Shown in pieces: positions 48,558-60,009 of a DNA stretch of 64,000 nt. The number at the start of each line of letters is the position of its first letter. Position 1 is the stretch's first letter. The notes under the pieces were generated by a model. The model did no database searches, was not told the DNA's origin, and worked only from the letters and a program-made list of their open reading frames with translations. This stretch comes from Armillaria gallica (lineage: Eukaryota > Basidiomycota > Agaricomycetes > Agaricales > Physalacriaceae), in NCBI GenBank assembly GCA_037576215.1, contig JBANDB010000017.1, forward strand, positions 1,054,001 through 1,118,000, in the 5' to 3' direction. The position numbers and the translations under genes are program-made.

Positions 48558-49460
48558 ATGAATCTGTTCCCCAAGGTACGCCAAGCGAATCTGAATATTA
48601 GAGATTGACTACTGAACGTTGAATGGTCGTAACAGCATGAGTTACAATCCATCAAAGTTGATGAAGACGGAGCGTGGAACTTCTTCGATGGGGCGCTGAA
48701 GACATACTTTATCGGCGCAGACGGGACTGGGAATTTTACGTCGCGTCAGGTATTCAAGCACTCGAACCCTCATACAGGAGCTGGGAGAAAGTCTACTGCA
48801 ACCCGTGCGTGTTTCGTTGATACTTCATTCCTTGTGTCTTACTTCTTCACAGCTCCGTACCATTGGCATATCTATCAAACCGAGACGTTTGATGTTGTGC
48901 GTGCTAGCGCTGCAGACCGCCTTGTGGTGATGGACTGAGAAGATCGTAGAAATCCGGCGTACTTTGCTACGACCTCGACGGTAATCAAGGCAAACTTCAA
49001 GCCGGGGAATCTGTTACCATCACTCCTGGGCGGTACCATACTGTGCGTTGTTATTTCCAGTAATGACATGGACACCCGAACCTCATTGCATGTACACTTT
49101 CAGTTCTGGTCGGACCCAGAAGCAGGCAAAGACCTAGATGTACACATCACTGTCAGTGGGGGACCCAATGCCGGGTAAGTGTCTTCCATCTTCTTGTCTC
49201 TGCTCTCACAATTACATCTCCTCAGGTTCGATGAAACATTCGTGCATAATTTCTATGGCTACCTGTCCTCTGTAACCATGCAAGGACTCAAGCCAAGTAT
49301 CTTCCAGATGCTCGCCTTCATGGACCACGCGGATGTTGTACTGGTTGATTTCCCTTTCCAGTCTGGCCGTCTTGCTAATCTGGTTCTTGGACGGTGGATT
49401 GGCCGGTACATCGGCGGTTATGATGTTGAGTATAAGACTTTTAGCGAGAAAGCGGCCTGA
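48558..49460 (+). CDS. Cupin-domain protein
   Basis: Six exons: 48558-48575, 48636-48804, 48853-48896, 48950-49042, 49104-49174, 49226-49460, giving 209 aa. The first exon is 18 nt. The core is a single beta-barrel cupin. Motif 1 is PYHWHIYQTETFDV (His-x-His with a following Glu as metal ligands), then GVLCYDLDGNQGKLQAGESV. Motif 2 is ITPGRYHTFW with its conserved His. A C-terminal part (FVHNFYGYLSSVTMQGLKPS, and a hydrophobic segment ending GRWIGRYIGGYD) resembles other fungal cupins of unknown substrate. It has no signal peptide. The complete metal ligand set suggests an active dioxygenase or isomerase type, but I cannot assign a reaction. Confidence 0.8.
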
Positions 49461-50357
49461 TGTGGACAATATCTATGGCCCGACGAGTAACACTACGTAA
49501 ATCTGTGTCGGTACGAGTGTAATATATCGTGGATATGATTTTACCAATCCTGCACTGGGTGTTGGTGAAACAAACGGTACTTATGCAGTAAGCGAGGTAG
49601 TAAACGGGGCCGTGGAAGCGGGAGGCTCAAGAAACTGCTTTCCGAGAGAAATGTCTGAAGTTCAGGTGCACTTCGGACCCGCCATGGAAGATGTAGAATA
49701 TCCTCAATAAGGCCCGATACAGATCAGCATTGTACTACCACTACCTTACGGGTCACCGTTCAGTCTGGGGTTATGGTATGAGAATAGACCGGGCCCACTC
49801 GTTACACAAATAAGGACACTGCATTGCACCTCCAATACTTACTATTCTAAGCTGTTGTAGACAGCCGATGGTTAGCAGTACACGAAAATTATACGAGGCC
49901 ACGCTTAATATATGCACTACTAAAAGAACTACCGGCGTGGGCGTCTCGTTCAAGAAAAAGGTCCAAAGGCCAGTCGCGTCTCTAATTTTGCAATTCAAGG
50001 CGGCGCCTTGGACTCTACAATATACTAGAGACATTCCCCGTAGAACTACTACGAGCCGATGTGATACGATTGGACTAGAGTAACAACACCTACTATAACT
50101 GCGCGCTAGATTTACAAGGAGAGCTACTGTAAGGGTGCTTAGTCTTGCGATGCGTGACGCAGTTTAGACCGAAGTATATCGATCAACTATGTGTTGTGTA
50201 CAGGAATAAGACTACTGATTACTTATATGTACATAAGAGCGTCGGCGAAACCTATGCTAAACACTGGCAGTACTTCTCGCAGATGGGTCCAGGATGTTAT
50301 AGTTACGTCGCTACAGTAGTGATGGTCCCGCGAACAGAATGCTTCCTACAAAGGATC
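49461..50357. other. Convergent intergenic region
   Basis: This follows the cupin gene and lies 3' of the glutaminase gene. A 69-codon open stretch at about 49502-49709 (plus) reads like protein (VGETNGTYAVSEVVNG) but has no start, no splice acceptor and no family I know. The remainder is AT-rich with nothing assignable. Confidence 0.5.
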
Positions 50358-53300
50358 TTACGCATCATATTCCGGTGGAGACTCGTATACCCTCGCCCGC
50401 ATTTCATCCACCTCTCTCCGTAGGTTCTCCATCTCGCTCCGAAGCTGGACTGAAGTATCAATATCCGTGTTATTATCCGATCCAGATCCCCCGCTTTGGT
50501 TCCCACTTAATGGTTCATTGGCTGTCGTAGATACTACTGCTGTTGGCCCAGAAGTTGGACTCGACAATATGATGGGTTGCGTTCTCTTGCCCGGTCGCTG
50601 CCCAGCTTGGGGAGAGGATTGTACAGAAACAAACTGCTGTCCTGGACGCGATGGTTGTAGAGGGTGCTGTGACCCATTAGAACCGTAGAGGTCGTATGGT
50701 TGGGGAATAAAAAAGGGACTATCGCTGGTAGAAGACCAAACAGGTCGTTGCTTATACGTGTCCTGCTGTCGATGTTGCCATCTTCGATACATGAAGAAGC
50801 CGAAAACGAGAAGAGTGAGAGCAACAAGTCCACCGACTACGCCACCCGCAATTGCGCCAGCTTTTGACGAGCCTGAGGAAGAGGGTGGATCATTATTACC
50901 AGGTGGACTGTCCATAACGTTGACGGCCTGAGGTTGAAGTCTACAAACGAGGCAGCGTAAGTTCGGACAAATGAGGAAACTACGACAACTGAACGCACCT
51001 CAGCGCCATCAGTGAAAACATGGCCCCTAGGCCAGGGCTGATCGATAGTCCATCAGTTTCTGTATTGCAAAGATGCGATGTGGCATACCTAGCCTGGCCA
51101 CTTATTGTAGTCCTATTATCAGGATCGTAGGTCAAAGGAAAGACACCAGCAGAGATGTTTGAGCCAGCTTTCGTGTGAATCAGTGATATAAGGGTATCCC
51201 GGACAGTATCATTTGAAGCTCCGGCAGCAAACATGGTCCAATCTAAGGAGTCATCTCTGAGGTTTCAAAAAGGAAGAAAATAAGTCAGAACATACGAGAT
51301 TTGGCAAGGTTGCCAGGAGCCCTACTGTCATACGGAATGCCATATACATTGGCTTAACCCCGAATGAGACATGACGAAACAGGTTAGAAACACTAGACTT
51401 ACATGCACCGGTCTTCTGGGAGTAGAAGCTATCTTGATTGCTGTAGATCTGCAAAGGAGATCAGCGATATATCAAGTCCCATTCTGGTTAGTACTGACAT
51501 TGGAGTCGACAAGTCCCGTTCCTAACAACTTGTCCGCATAAAGGTTGTATACAAGCGACCACGATGACGAGTCCGAGTCGGCTATCACTCCATAAGAAGA
51601 GAGGAGGCGACCATTTGAGCCAGCTAAGGTCTGCCATTTCTCAACGTATGATTTGGCTATGGACTACTATGAATCAGCACAAGATTGACGAAATCATAGC
51701 CACTGGCAGCAAAGTGGCGTACCGAGTACCTGTCAGCGTCTTGGCTCATCCTTAACGCTTGACTGATTTCTGACATAGCCTTGATACTAATGATGCCCTT
51801 GATGACCAAGTTGGTCATGTTCGCGAAGCCCAAGTCCGCATCTGCATCCGTGCTAGAAGGATGATGTCGATAAGAGTGGAGAGTGTCGGGGGTTGATAGA
51901 CATACTAGCCATCCTGATTCAAACCCACAGAAACCAGGTAGTCTGTCCAGTTCTTATAAATATCATACTTTGCAACGTGTTAGCCTTGGCAATCAGGCGA
52001 AGTTCGGTGTAACGTACATATCGTGATATCATTGAATGATCACCAGAAAATCTGGCATGAGCCCATCCCATGATGAGCATGCTTCCCGAATCTGCAGGGT
52101 CGGTGTCATCAGGTGAATTCGACAACTTGAAGACGTGGCATGGCTCACCCTCTACTGCCCTGGCATTTGTTGGATTGCTATTTCCCGAGACGTTTGGATA
52201 AAACGAGCCTTGAAACGGGTATCAGAATACGAGCCATATCTCTGTAGAAAGAACAAACCGAGATCTGGGGCCACATACTGCGATGACTGCTGATATCGTA
52301 GCAGTGGCTCTAGCAGATATCCGGCCCATGTAGCATTGAAATAGAGGTAGGCGGGGAAGGATGCATATAGTATTTCAACAGGATTGACACGACTAAAGGC
52401 ATAAGTAAACATACTGACTGCACACGAGGGATTCCAAATGCTCACCCTGAATCGCCAACGTCCTTCATGAAGGCCATAACGTCCGACATATTCCATTGAT
52501 TGTCACTGTCTTTGGACACCGTGATATCTACGGCCAAGGCTTGACGGGAAGCGAGTTTAACAAGGTCCGCGTAATCATCAGAGATCTGGCGAGCATCAGA
52601 TATGATCTTATTATCGAGGTCGATAGCTCTTTGCTTAGCGTTGGAGAAGTCGCCGAGGAAGAAATCGATCTAGATAGTACGTGAGTCTGTAATATCGATC
52701 TCAGCAGAAAGGTTTCTACCGCTTCTTTGACTGTATTGTATGCAGTCAAAAAGTATGGGCTGCGGTTACTCGTCGTATAAAGATCAATGACTGGGTCACG
52801 AACAAGGCCTATTGCCCAGACAACTGACGATTTTGTACTGTTGATGCTGTGGAGATTGATGGCGTGTCCGAACACGACGAAGTGACTGACCAAAGATATC
52901 AATGAATGTATACGCATAGAAGATGCAGCAACTTACTCTGAAATTTCACGGGGTTCTTCGGATACCGATACATCGTAGGGCAAGGTACCACTTGTAACGA
53001 ATTCACGCCTGAGCACGGTGTCATTGTCGGTCCCATAACTTGCGTCATTATTCTGCAAAATATCCCTGTCAAAAGACTTGAGCTAAAAAATTATGCGAGC
53101 AGGCGTACAATAAGAAATGCGTAGTACACCGTCGCGTCTTCAGCTAATTTCCCATTCTCTTGCATAGATGAACGCAGCTTCTTAGAAGCTTTATGGCTCC
53201 TTGAAGAATTTCCTTTTTCCATACTCCAGCTGGTCAAAGAGTTGGAATCACCAGATATCCATTCTGCACAGGTTGGGGTGAGCAAAGACAGTATTTGTGA

Positions 53301-53875
53301 ATGTAGTATATACGCACCGGCACTGATATCCGAATAGAGCTGTACTGAATGCTCTTGTCCATCATTTGACTCTACATCGATATAAACGTATGAAAAGGGG
53401 AGTGATTGAAGAACCAAATTCGATGGCTAGATCTGTGACTCAGTAGATATAGGGATGTATCTGGCACGAATAGCCCACCTCTATTGGACTCAAAAATGTC
53501 ACATTCACATTCATTGTGTTGGCCTGTATGGAGAGAATGGTGCGAGTAGGAGTAATCTCGAAACTGGTCAAATTCGTCTTAGTTCCTGAATCTCCCCACA
53601 GTTCGAAGGTCGATCCATCGGTGCGAATCCATCCGCTCCAGCCCAATATCTAGAAACAATCAGATGATATGGAGGGGGATAGCATCACAGCGTACCCTTT
53701 TCTCGGTCCAGAACTGGGGTCATTGGTTATTGACATTATTACCAGCGCGGGTGTCGGCGTAACATTGGAGATATGGGGAGCGAACGGCCAAAGGAAGGGC
53801 AGCCGGGAAGAAGGCAGAGCGAACAAGAGTTGGACATGTGAAGCAAACAACCAAAGATAGGGCTGATAGCAGCAT
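50358..53875 (-). pseudogene. Membrane-anchored GtaA-type glutaminase with a nonsense codon
   Basis: Starts at 53875 with a signal peptide (LLSALSLVVCFTCPTLVRS) and the family opening AFFPAALPLAVRSPYL. At 53722-53720 the frame reads NNQ-TGA-PQFWT, where homologues have Trp. Downstream everything is intact over about a dozen exons. These include 53649-53479 (ILGWSGWIRTDG), 53426 onward (LQSLPFSYVYIDVES), QRAIDLDNKIISDARQISDD, NQWNMSDVMAFMKDVGDSG, VNPVEILYASFPAYLYFNA, MLIMGWAHARFSGDHS, WSLVYNLYADKLLGTGL and LDWTMFAAGASND. The last exon adds one transmembrane helix (GAIAGGVVGGLVALTLLVFG) and a Gln/Ser-rich cytosolic tail. Family role: extracellular hydrolysis of glutamine to glutamate. Only the one nonsense codon speaks against function. 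Confidence 0.78.
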
Positions 53876-54825
53876 AATCACTAGACCCCAGAAGCAAGAG
53901 ACTTGGTGTTGGAGTTGGTCCTGACGTGAGTGAGCCCGCCACCCGCCAAAAAGACAATTGTCGTGGTCTGTTGACCTCGCCCTGTGAGAATATCGCAAAG
54001 GTTACGAATCTATCGGAAGCGCTCTGAGATTTCTGTGCATATCAAACCGTTAGTATTATTTAAAAATTCGAAAAAGCTGACCATGGCTGTGAGGCCAGCG
54101 ATTCTACTATACTTACATCTGCTCTGGCCCGGAAGAGAGAGTGCAGCGAGGTATGAGCACCGAGTGACGAGTCGTGTCGGTTGGTATGGCAGACCAATTC
54201 AAGTTACATATCACAAACTTTAGGTTTGAGGCTGCGGCCCATCAGGTTGTCAAAAACAACGATTAATGACGATAGCTTCCATTGAATTAGTAGTACATCT
54301 AAGCGTTGTAACGCGCCTTTTTTTATCCTTGATTCATGTCACTGGCAGGACTGTGAATACTTGCAAAATCATTGAGGCGCTGAAGATATGCATATGGTGC
54401 GAGGCTCACTATCTTCCAGGATCTGGCTGATACTACATGTTGAGGGACGTCTTCAATGGGGGAAGGTAATCGGATAGTAGTATCGGGCAGCCGGCAGTGC
54501 CGGCTTAGTACCGCTGTGATCGAGCGGGTCGCGATCAAGGCTTCTGGCTTGGGACAGGCATTGCACCTGCAACAAGAGGTAAGCAGTTCTCGACAGTCGA
54601 TAGTCAGTTACCTGAATGTTATACAAAGCCAGACCCATTATTTGTACTGACAAGAACTACAGCTAGCGATTTGCAGGGCCCAAGCCCGAAAGCCAGGCCA
54701 AGCCGCCGGGTGATGCCAAGCCTGAACATCGTCTATTTTTCTTGCCAGAGTTGGAGACAACACCCGAGACTGTGCAAAAGTCCAAAAATGGAAATCGGGG
54801 ATTCGATCACAAACAGACGGCGCTC
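53876..54825. other. Intergenic region upstream of glutaminase and thiouridylase genes
   Basis: A divergent spacer of 950 bases. Around 54360-54460 is a sequence resembling pieces near 15.4, 15.6 and 20.9 kb. The plus frame from 54742 runs in phase into the thiouridylase, but its start would remove the clean mitochondrial presequence. No further gene is seen. Confidence 0.5.
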
Positions 54826-56599
54826 ATGTCTTCTCTCCCTTGTCTAAAAGCGGCCTTCAAGCGATGCATATCTCGCAATTATGCTACGGCTGCGACGCGT
54901 ATCTTACCTCAGCCTGGAGATAAAGGTCCTTCTTTTGGCCTATACATGGAAAACCAGTGACTGATGTCCTTTGGATAGTGATTGTTGGTATGTCCGGCGG
55001 TGTCGACTCGTCAGTTGCAGCCAGATTATTAGCGGAACAGGTCCACTGCTCCATTTTGCTTCACTTGAGCAAATAATAATCTCGCATCATAGGATTTTGA
55101 TCTTTCCGCTGTATTCATGCGTAATTGGGACACTCGCGATGAAAATGGGACGGACGAGGGCTGTGAGTGGAAAAAGGACTGGGAAGACGTGCAGCGCGTG
55201 TGTAAAGTTCTGGATATTCCCTGTCAGATGGTATGCTTCCCTATTCGTCCCAGCGATGCTGCTCACACAGCGTAGATTGATCTGTCGCGTGAATATTGGA
55301 ATCGGGTGTTCGAGCCCTCATTGAACATCTGGGAAGCTGGCCTGACGCCCAATCCGGATGTGTGGTGCAATAGGTTGGCGTTTGCTCATAGCTTCGTGTT
55401 GCTGTTTTGTGACTTCTTGTAAAGAGAAATCAAATTTGGTGCACTATTAGAGCGATTGCCTATAGAGGATAAAAAGGCTTGGTTCGCCACCGGTAATACC
55501 TTCCCGACTGTATCCTATACGTCTCCGTTGATCTTTATACGTGAAGGTCACTATGCGCGCAAAACCTGGTCTAATCATCCCCGGCCACGTCCACAACTTC
55601 GCTGCGCTAAGGACCCTATCAAGGATCAGTCCTATTACTTGTCGTCTATCTCCGAGCAGAGCCTTGCTCGAACTCTCTTTCCAATCGGCGATTTCACAAA
55701 GGCAGAAGTGCGGCATCTGGCTAAGAAATATGATTTACCAACTGCAGAAAGACCTGAGAGCATGGGGCTCTGTTTCATTGGCGAGAAAACAAGATTTCGG
55801 GATTTCCTCTCTTCGTACCTGCCTCCCAACCCCGGCCCTATTTGTGACCATGTTACCCAGCAACGCGTAGGCACGCATCAAGGCCTTTGGTCCTACACTA
55901 TTGGTCAGAAAGCCAGGATACCGGGAATGTCTGAAAGGTTATTTGTGTCCGGAAAAAATGAAGACAGCAACACTATTTTCGTCGTCCCTGGGGGGTAAGT
56001 TTTGCTCACGCTGGGTTTGACTGCTATTTTACTTCCAGATTAGGGACCACCCTCTATTATTAAGAAATACGTATCGGCCAGTAGAATGGAAGACAATCTG
56101 GGCGGATTCATCAATACCTGGAATTGAGAAGGGGGAGATATTCCGCGGGATGGCGAAAATTCGACATCGTCAACCGTTGGTTCCTTGTACTGTATCTTGG
56201 TAAGACTGTGCAGTTACGTCCCGTCGATAATTCCGGCTCATCTTCCACAGTGACGAGCACGGACTTTTGATTACGACAGACACCCCTCAGAAAGGCGTCG
56301 CTACCGGCCAGGTGATCGCCCTGTGGGACGACGATTGGTGCTTAGGTTGCGGGCTCGTCAACTCTGCATCTTATGTAGGGGAACTCCGTTTCCAGACATC
56401 AGAGGACGACAACGAGGCTGTATTCTCAGTGGAGAAGAGCGGAAATTATGGTGCGAAGATGGAGTCCCCGTATGTACCACCTAAACGAAGTAGTCCCAAG
56501 TATAGCTACGGTCATCTTCACGCCTTTTCTGTGACTCATTGCCTCGTAGAACGCGCTGCGGGAAAGAGTGGATTCGGACGCATCCCAACGGGACTGTAG
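54826..56599 (+). CDS. SLM3: Mitochondrial tRNA-specific 2-thiouridylase (MnmA/MTU1/SLM3)
   Basis: Eight exons: 54826-54925, 54979-55040, 55093-55230, 55276-55373, 55425-55492, 55547-55994, 56044-56199, 56251-56599, giving 472 aa. The first 25 residues (SSLPCLKAAFKRCISRNYAT) form a basic mitochondrial presequence. The PP-loop is IVGMSGGVDSSVAARLL. Catalytic Cys131 lies in TPNPDVWCNREIKFG and catalytic Cys231 in PESMGLCFIGEK. KDQSYYLS and GLWSYTIGQKARI are also family marks. The enzyme adds sulfur at C2 of U34 in mitochondrial Lys, Glu and Gln tRNAs. The C-terminal 60 residues beyond the beta domain are a Ser/Lys-rich extension. The acceptor of exon 7 is the second of two possible AGs (ATTAG). 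Confidence 0.92.
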
Positions 56600-57022
56600 G
56601 CGCTTTTCAAGCGCATTGGAACTCATTAACCCAAGAGCAAAAAGACGTAAGCGCGTTCTGAAAATGGTGATTCGCCGCTGATCCCATGTGTACCATGTGT
56701 AGTTTTATCAGCGCAAAGACAAGATCCAACATCACAAATGATAGGATGTACCGTACTGCTTCAGGTAGCCGAAGACGTTTGACAAGCGTCGACGTTAACT
56801 GGTATTGATGTTGGTCGGAACAACAATATTCATGAATACAATAATGCAATTCACGTAGCAGCATCGTGGTAGCATAAGCTGAGAGAGCCTAAGATGGAAT
56901 CTGCAAAAACATTTCTGAGCTCAATATCAATGCCGATATGTAGCAATGTTTTCTCAAGTACATGCCTAGCAGTTACATTATTCAGTATTCCTCAAGAGTG
57001 ACAAGTGTACTCACCCCATGTT
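56600..57022. other. Convergent intergenic region
   Basis: This lies between the 3' ends of the thiouridylase (plus) and mL54 (minus). AT-rich, with no supported frame. Confidence 0.6.
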
Positions 57023-57404
57023 CTATTGCGTCAACATAAAGTTCCTCTCCCGTATCTTTTGCTTATTCTCCAGTCTTCGCTTATACCGCTCCGCCCTCCC
57101 TCCTGGTCCATCATCCGGTATCACTCGCGGCTCCAACAACGTCCACAGCCAATCCGGGTATTCTTCGTCTGGCTTCGCGAGAACCGGCTCTTGGCCTTTG
57201 AGGTAATTCAGTCCTGTTAGGACCGTGTCGGCCGGACAGGAAGATTTTGGTGCTGCTGGAAAAGTGAATGACAAGAGCCTAGTCGAAGCGAGGGCGCTTA
57301 CCTGACTGTGCAGGTTTCTTAACAGCAGCAGCAGGTTCTGAATAACGCCGAATCTGGCATAGGGTATGTGGTATACGGCGTAGAGAACAGGTTTGAAAAA
57401 ACAT
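57023..57404 (-). CDS. MRPL37: Mitochondrial large ribosomal subunit protein mL54
   Basis: Two exons: 57404-57302 and 57255-57023, giving 111 aa. The first exon gives a basic presequence (FFQTCSLRRIPHTLCQIRRY). The second holds the family core SSCPADTVLTGLNYLKGQEP, DEEYPDWLWTLLEPRV and a Lys/Arg-rich C-terminus (YKRRLENKQKIRERNFM). It is a component of the mitoribosomal large subunit. The single 46 nt intron is GT-AG and in phase. Confidence 0.93.
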
Positions 57405-58329
57405 AGATGGAGGTAGGTGGCTGGGTTTCGGCACGACCGATTTGGGAAGTTTCGATCATGTGACTTTTTAATGTACAGCTGAGTTTACTCTTCCGTTAAC
57501 TTCTTCGCGTCCAGTCGGTCTACCATGACATATTTTACGAGGTTCCAACGGATAGAGACGAAATATCCGCCTACATACTGTGACTATTTATGGCCTTCAC
57601 GTCTTCCAACGGAGGTTCCGGAGATCTCTCGTCGATAACCGGCTGGGCTCTACCATAGTGCGGTACATTCGCGCACACTTCAGTGCCTGCGATCGAATGA
57701 TTCTGTCGCAATACTTCCGGAGCTTCAGCTACATTGTTTCCTAATTGGTCTTTTTGGTGATCTTACGACGAAAGGAATAAGTTAGATCCGAGTCTGGGGC
57801 TAAATAAATAATCCACATCTTGGGATCCACTGCTCGTCCTCCTTTCTTCAGCATATATATGATTCACCGAGGACTGTTACATCTTGATTTTTCGAATTTC
57901 CGAGCTCTGCTCTAGGCCTCGAAGCCATCTTTAAATGATCCGGCACCTTCTCAAGGAGATAGGACCGCTCTCTTCAGGCGGGACTCCAAGTGTGGAAATT
58001 GCAACCCCGCTTACAGGGTAGAGAAAAGTGATGCCCATTTGTGCGTCCGGCGGCACTAGAACAGATATGCAGTATCATCGCACTAGCGGCAGTTGACACG
58101 CATCACTGATACGCCATTGTGCACTGATTGTTATCTGCCAGACCTGAAGCCCGATGTTCTCCTTAACAACCCATCGAGTACTTGTAGAGGTTAGTAAAAT
58201 AAGCAAGAAGCTCGCGCGATAATTTAAGCCCAATATCTATGGGTTCCCGGTGAAATATGTACACCCCGATGTGAAGAACTAAAAAATGAGTATCCTAAGT
58301 GATTGTACGATAGCATAGAAGATATAAGG
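57405..58329. other. Intergenic region upstream of mL54
   Basis: Nine hundred bases with no supported gene. The part adjacent to 57405 is the mL54 promoter; the part near 58329 is the 3' side of the Ser/Arg-rich gene. Sequence around 57780-57860 is AT-rich. Confidence 0.55.
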
Positions 58330-59094
58330 TTAAGATGATGATGATCGGGAATCCTTTTGTTGGCGTTCGACCTCGCGTATCGTTTCGGTCTGACCGATGT
58401 TCCTTGGTATGGCATGTCCGATTTCTTCTTCCCAGACCCCACCTTGCTCAGCTTCTGAGTCTTCGCGAACGATAAGGTTACTTGTCCGCGGCTCCTGCTG
58501 TGGCATTGAATCTGTCATACCCGACACCACAACGGCCCTGCTGGTCTTGGCTCGGTTGCTCCCACTGCTGTTCGACATTTTCTTCCACGCTCCTTTCATC
58601 ATTTTACCGAGGGCCAGGAAGGGGTCTTCGAAATCCTCTTGGTCCCTACGGTCTTGTTCCTCGTTAGCGATCCGCCGTGCGTGATCTTCCAGCTCAGTTT
58701 CCGTCCACATGCCATTCCCCGATGGAACAGGAGGGGGGTCATCCCCGTGCATGCCTCGGCGTCGACGCATCAACTGACTGCGTGCAGCCACACCCAGAGG
58801 CGCCGTGGAACGTCTTCGCCGAGGAGCCAATTCGGGCAGAGGGGCGAATTTTACATTCATTGCTGTCGTTGGTAATGAAGTCGTAGATGAAGGCAAAGAT
58901 GCCGCCCGATTTCGTATATCAAGTATTCCTTTGGGGGAAGGACTTGCTATTGTCATTCCCCCTGTAGCGGTGGGGGAAGAGCTGAGCGAAGAATTGACAG
59001 AGGAGGAATTGCTTTCAGGGGGGTATTGTGCAGGTATATCGACTGTGAGCGGATGTGACGCTAGCGAGCCGGAAGAAGCTGAGTCAAACGACAT
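58330..59094 (-). CDS. Unknown Ser/Arg-rich protein
   Basis: A single-exon frame of 254 aa. Residues 1-60 are Ser-rich. A basic segment (LAPRRRRSTAPLGVAARSQL, then MRRRRG) lies near residues 90-115, followed by a Pro-rich turn. A charged helix follows (WTETELEDHARRIANEEQDR), then FEDPFLALGKMMKGAWKKM, which looks amphipathic. The C-terminus is polar. No signal peptide or membrane helix is present. I recognise no family. The combination of basic tract and amphipathic helix might mean nucleic-acid or membrane contact, but this is only an impression. The coding call rests on frame length and biased composition. Confidence 0.62.
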   Translation of the reverse strand: MSFDSASSGSLASHPLTVDIPAQYPPESNSSSVNSSLSSSPTATGGMTIASPSPKGILDIRNRAASLPSSTTSLPTTAMNVKFAPLPELAPRRRRSTAPLGVAARSQLMRRRRGMHGDDPPPVPSGNGMWTETELEDHARRIANEEQDRRDQEDFEDPFLALGKMMKGAWKKMSNSSGSNRAKTSRAVVVSGMTDSMPQQEPRTSNLIVREDSEAEQGGVWEEEIGHAIPRNIGQTETIREVERQQKDSRSSSS

Positions 59095-60009
59095 GCGTGA
59101 AGATACGTGCAGATTGGGTATTGTGTACAGTAATGAATGATAGCGTGTGGATGAACTAGCTGGAAACAGTTGTTAAATGACACCCTGGAATGAAAAATGC
59201 ACTTACTGTCTGGACAGTCAGCAAGGCCGTCGTTGGATGCGCCGTAAAATGGGTGAAAGCAAGAATGAAGCCTAGTGTTCCAGATAGTATTCCATGAGCG
59301 CTCACGCGGGTACGAAGTCACTCACAAGAAACGGACGTCTCGGGCAATGCAAACGCAGCCCCCTCCAACACAATTAAAGGTTACGGGTCGTGGTATATAT
59401 GCTGCCCACTGTGCGATGAATGTGCTGTGAGATGAATGTGGAGGGAAAGAACGAAATGCAATGCAATCCTGCAGCCGCTAGGGGCCGGAAAGGAAGGCCG
59501 ATCGATGGAGTAAAAGAATGGCTGGCGAGCGTCGCTTGAGGAGGTAAATGGGAAAAAAAGAAGACTGGGGTATGTATACGTCTATGCCAAACAATTGACT
59601 GTCCTCGTCAACGTCGTCGTAGACAACTGAACAGGTGCACGCATGTGCCGTGATATGTTATGTTCAGGGCAGCCCTCCCTAAAATGGAAAATAAATTTGT
59701 CTAGCCTCCGGTGGGAGTTGCCGTGGTAAGCGGTCTGACAACACATTTGAAAATCGCACAGTGCTTAAATCACCGAGAGAAGGAGAAGGAGAGAAGGCAG
59801 AAAACATAATAAAAAACGTGCCTAGCTTCATCTTGGAGTGCGATTTTCTGAGAAATGGACGGGAACTTCATTATTATACGTACTCTTTGCTAATACAAGT
59901 AGGAGCTCGCGACAAGTTAGGACTATCAATACGTACATTACTAAATCACTCTTGTAAGTCGGATGTTCGTGGCTCCGATTTGGCCAGCGTGTCATACTGT
60001 ACGGCCCTT
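59095..60009. other. Intergenic region
   Basis: This contains the promoter of the Ser/Arg-rich gene (left) and the 3' flank of the lysophospholipase (right). The left half has a GA-rich stretch around 59440-59560. No gene is supported. Confidence 0.55.

Noticed and set aside
54742..54825. Upstream in-frame start for the thiouridylase
   Set aside because: The added residues are acidic and polar and would destroy the mitochondrial presequence.
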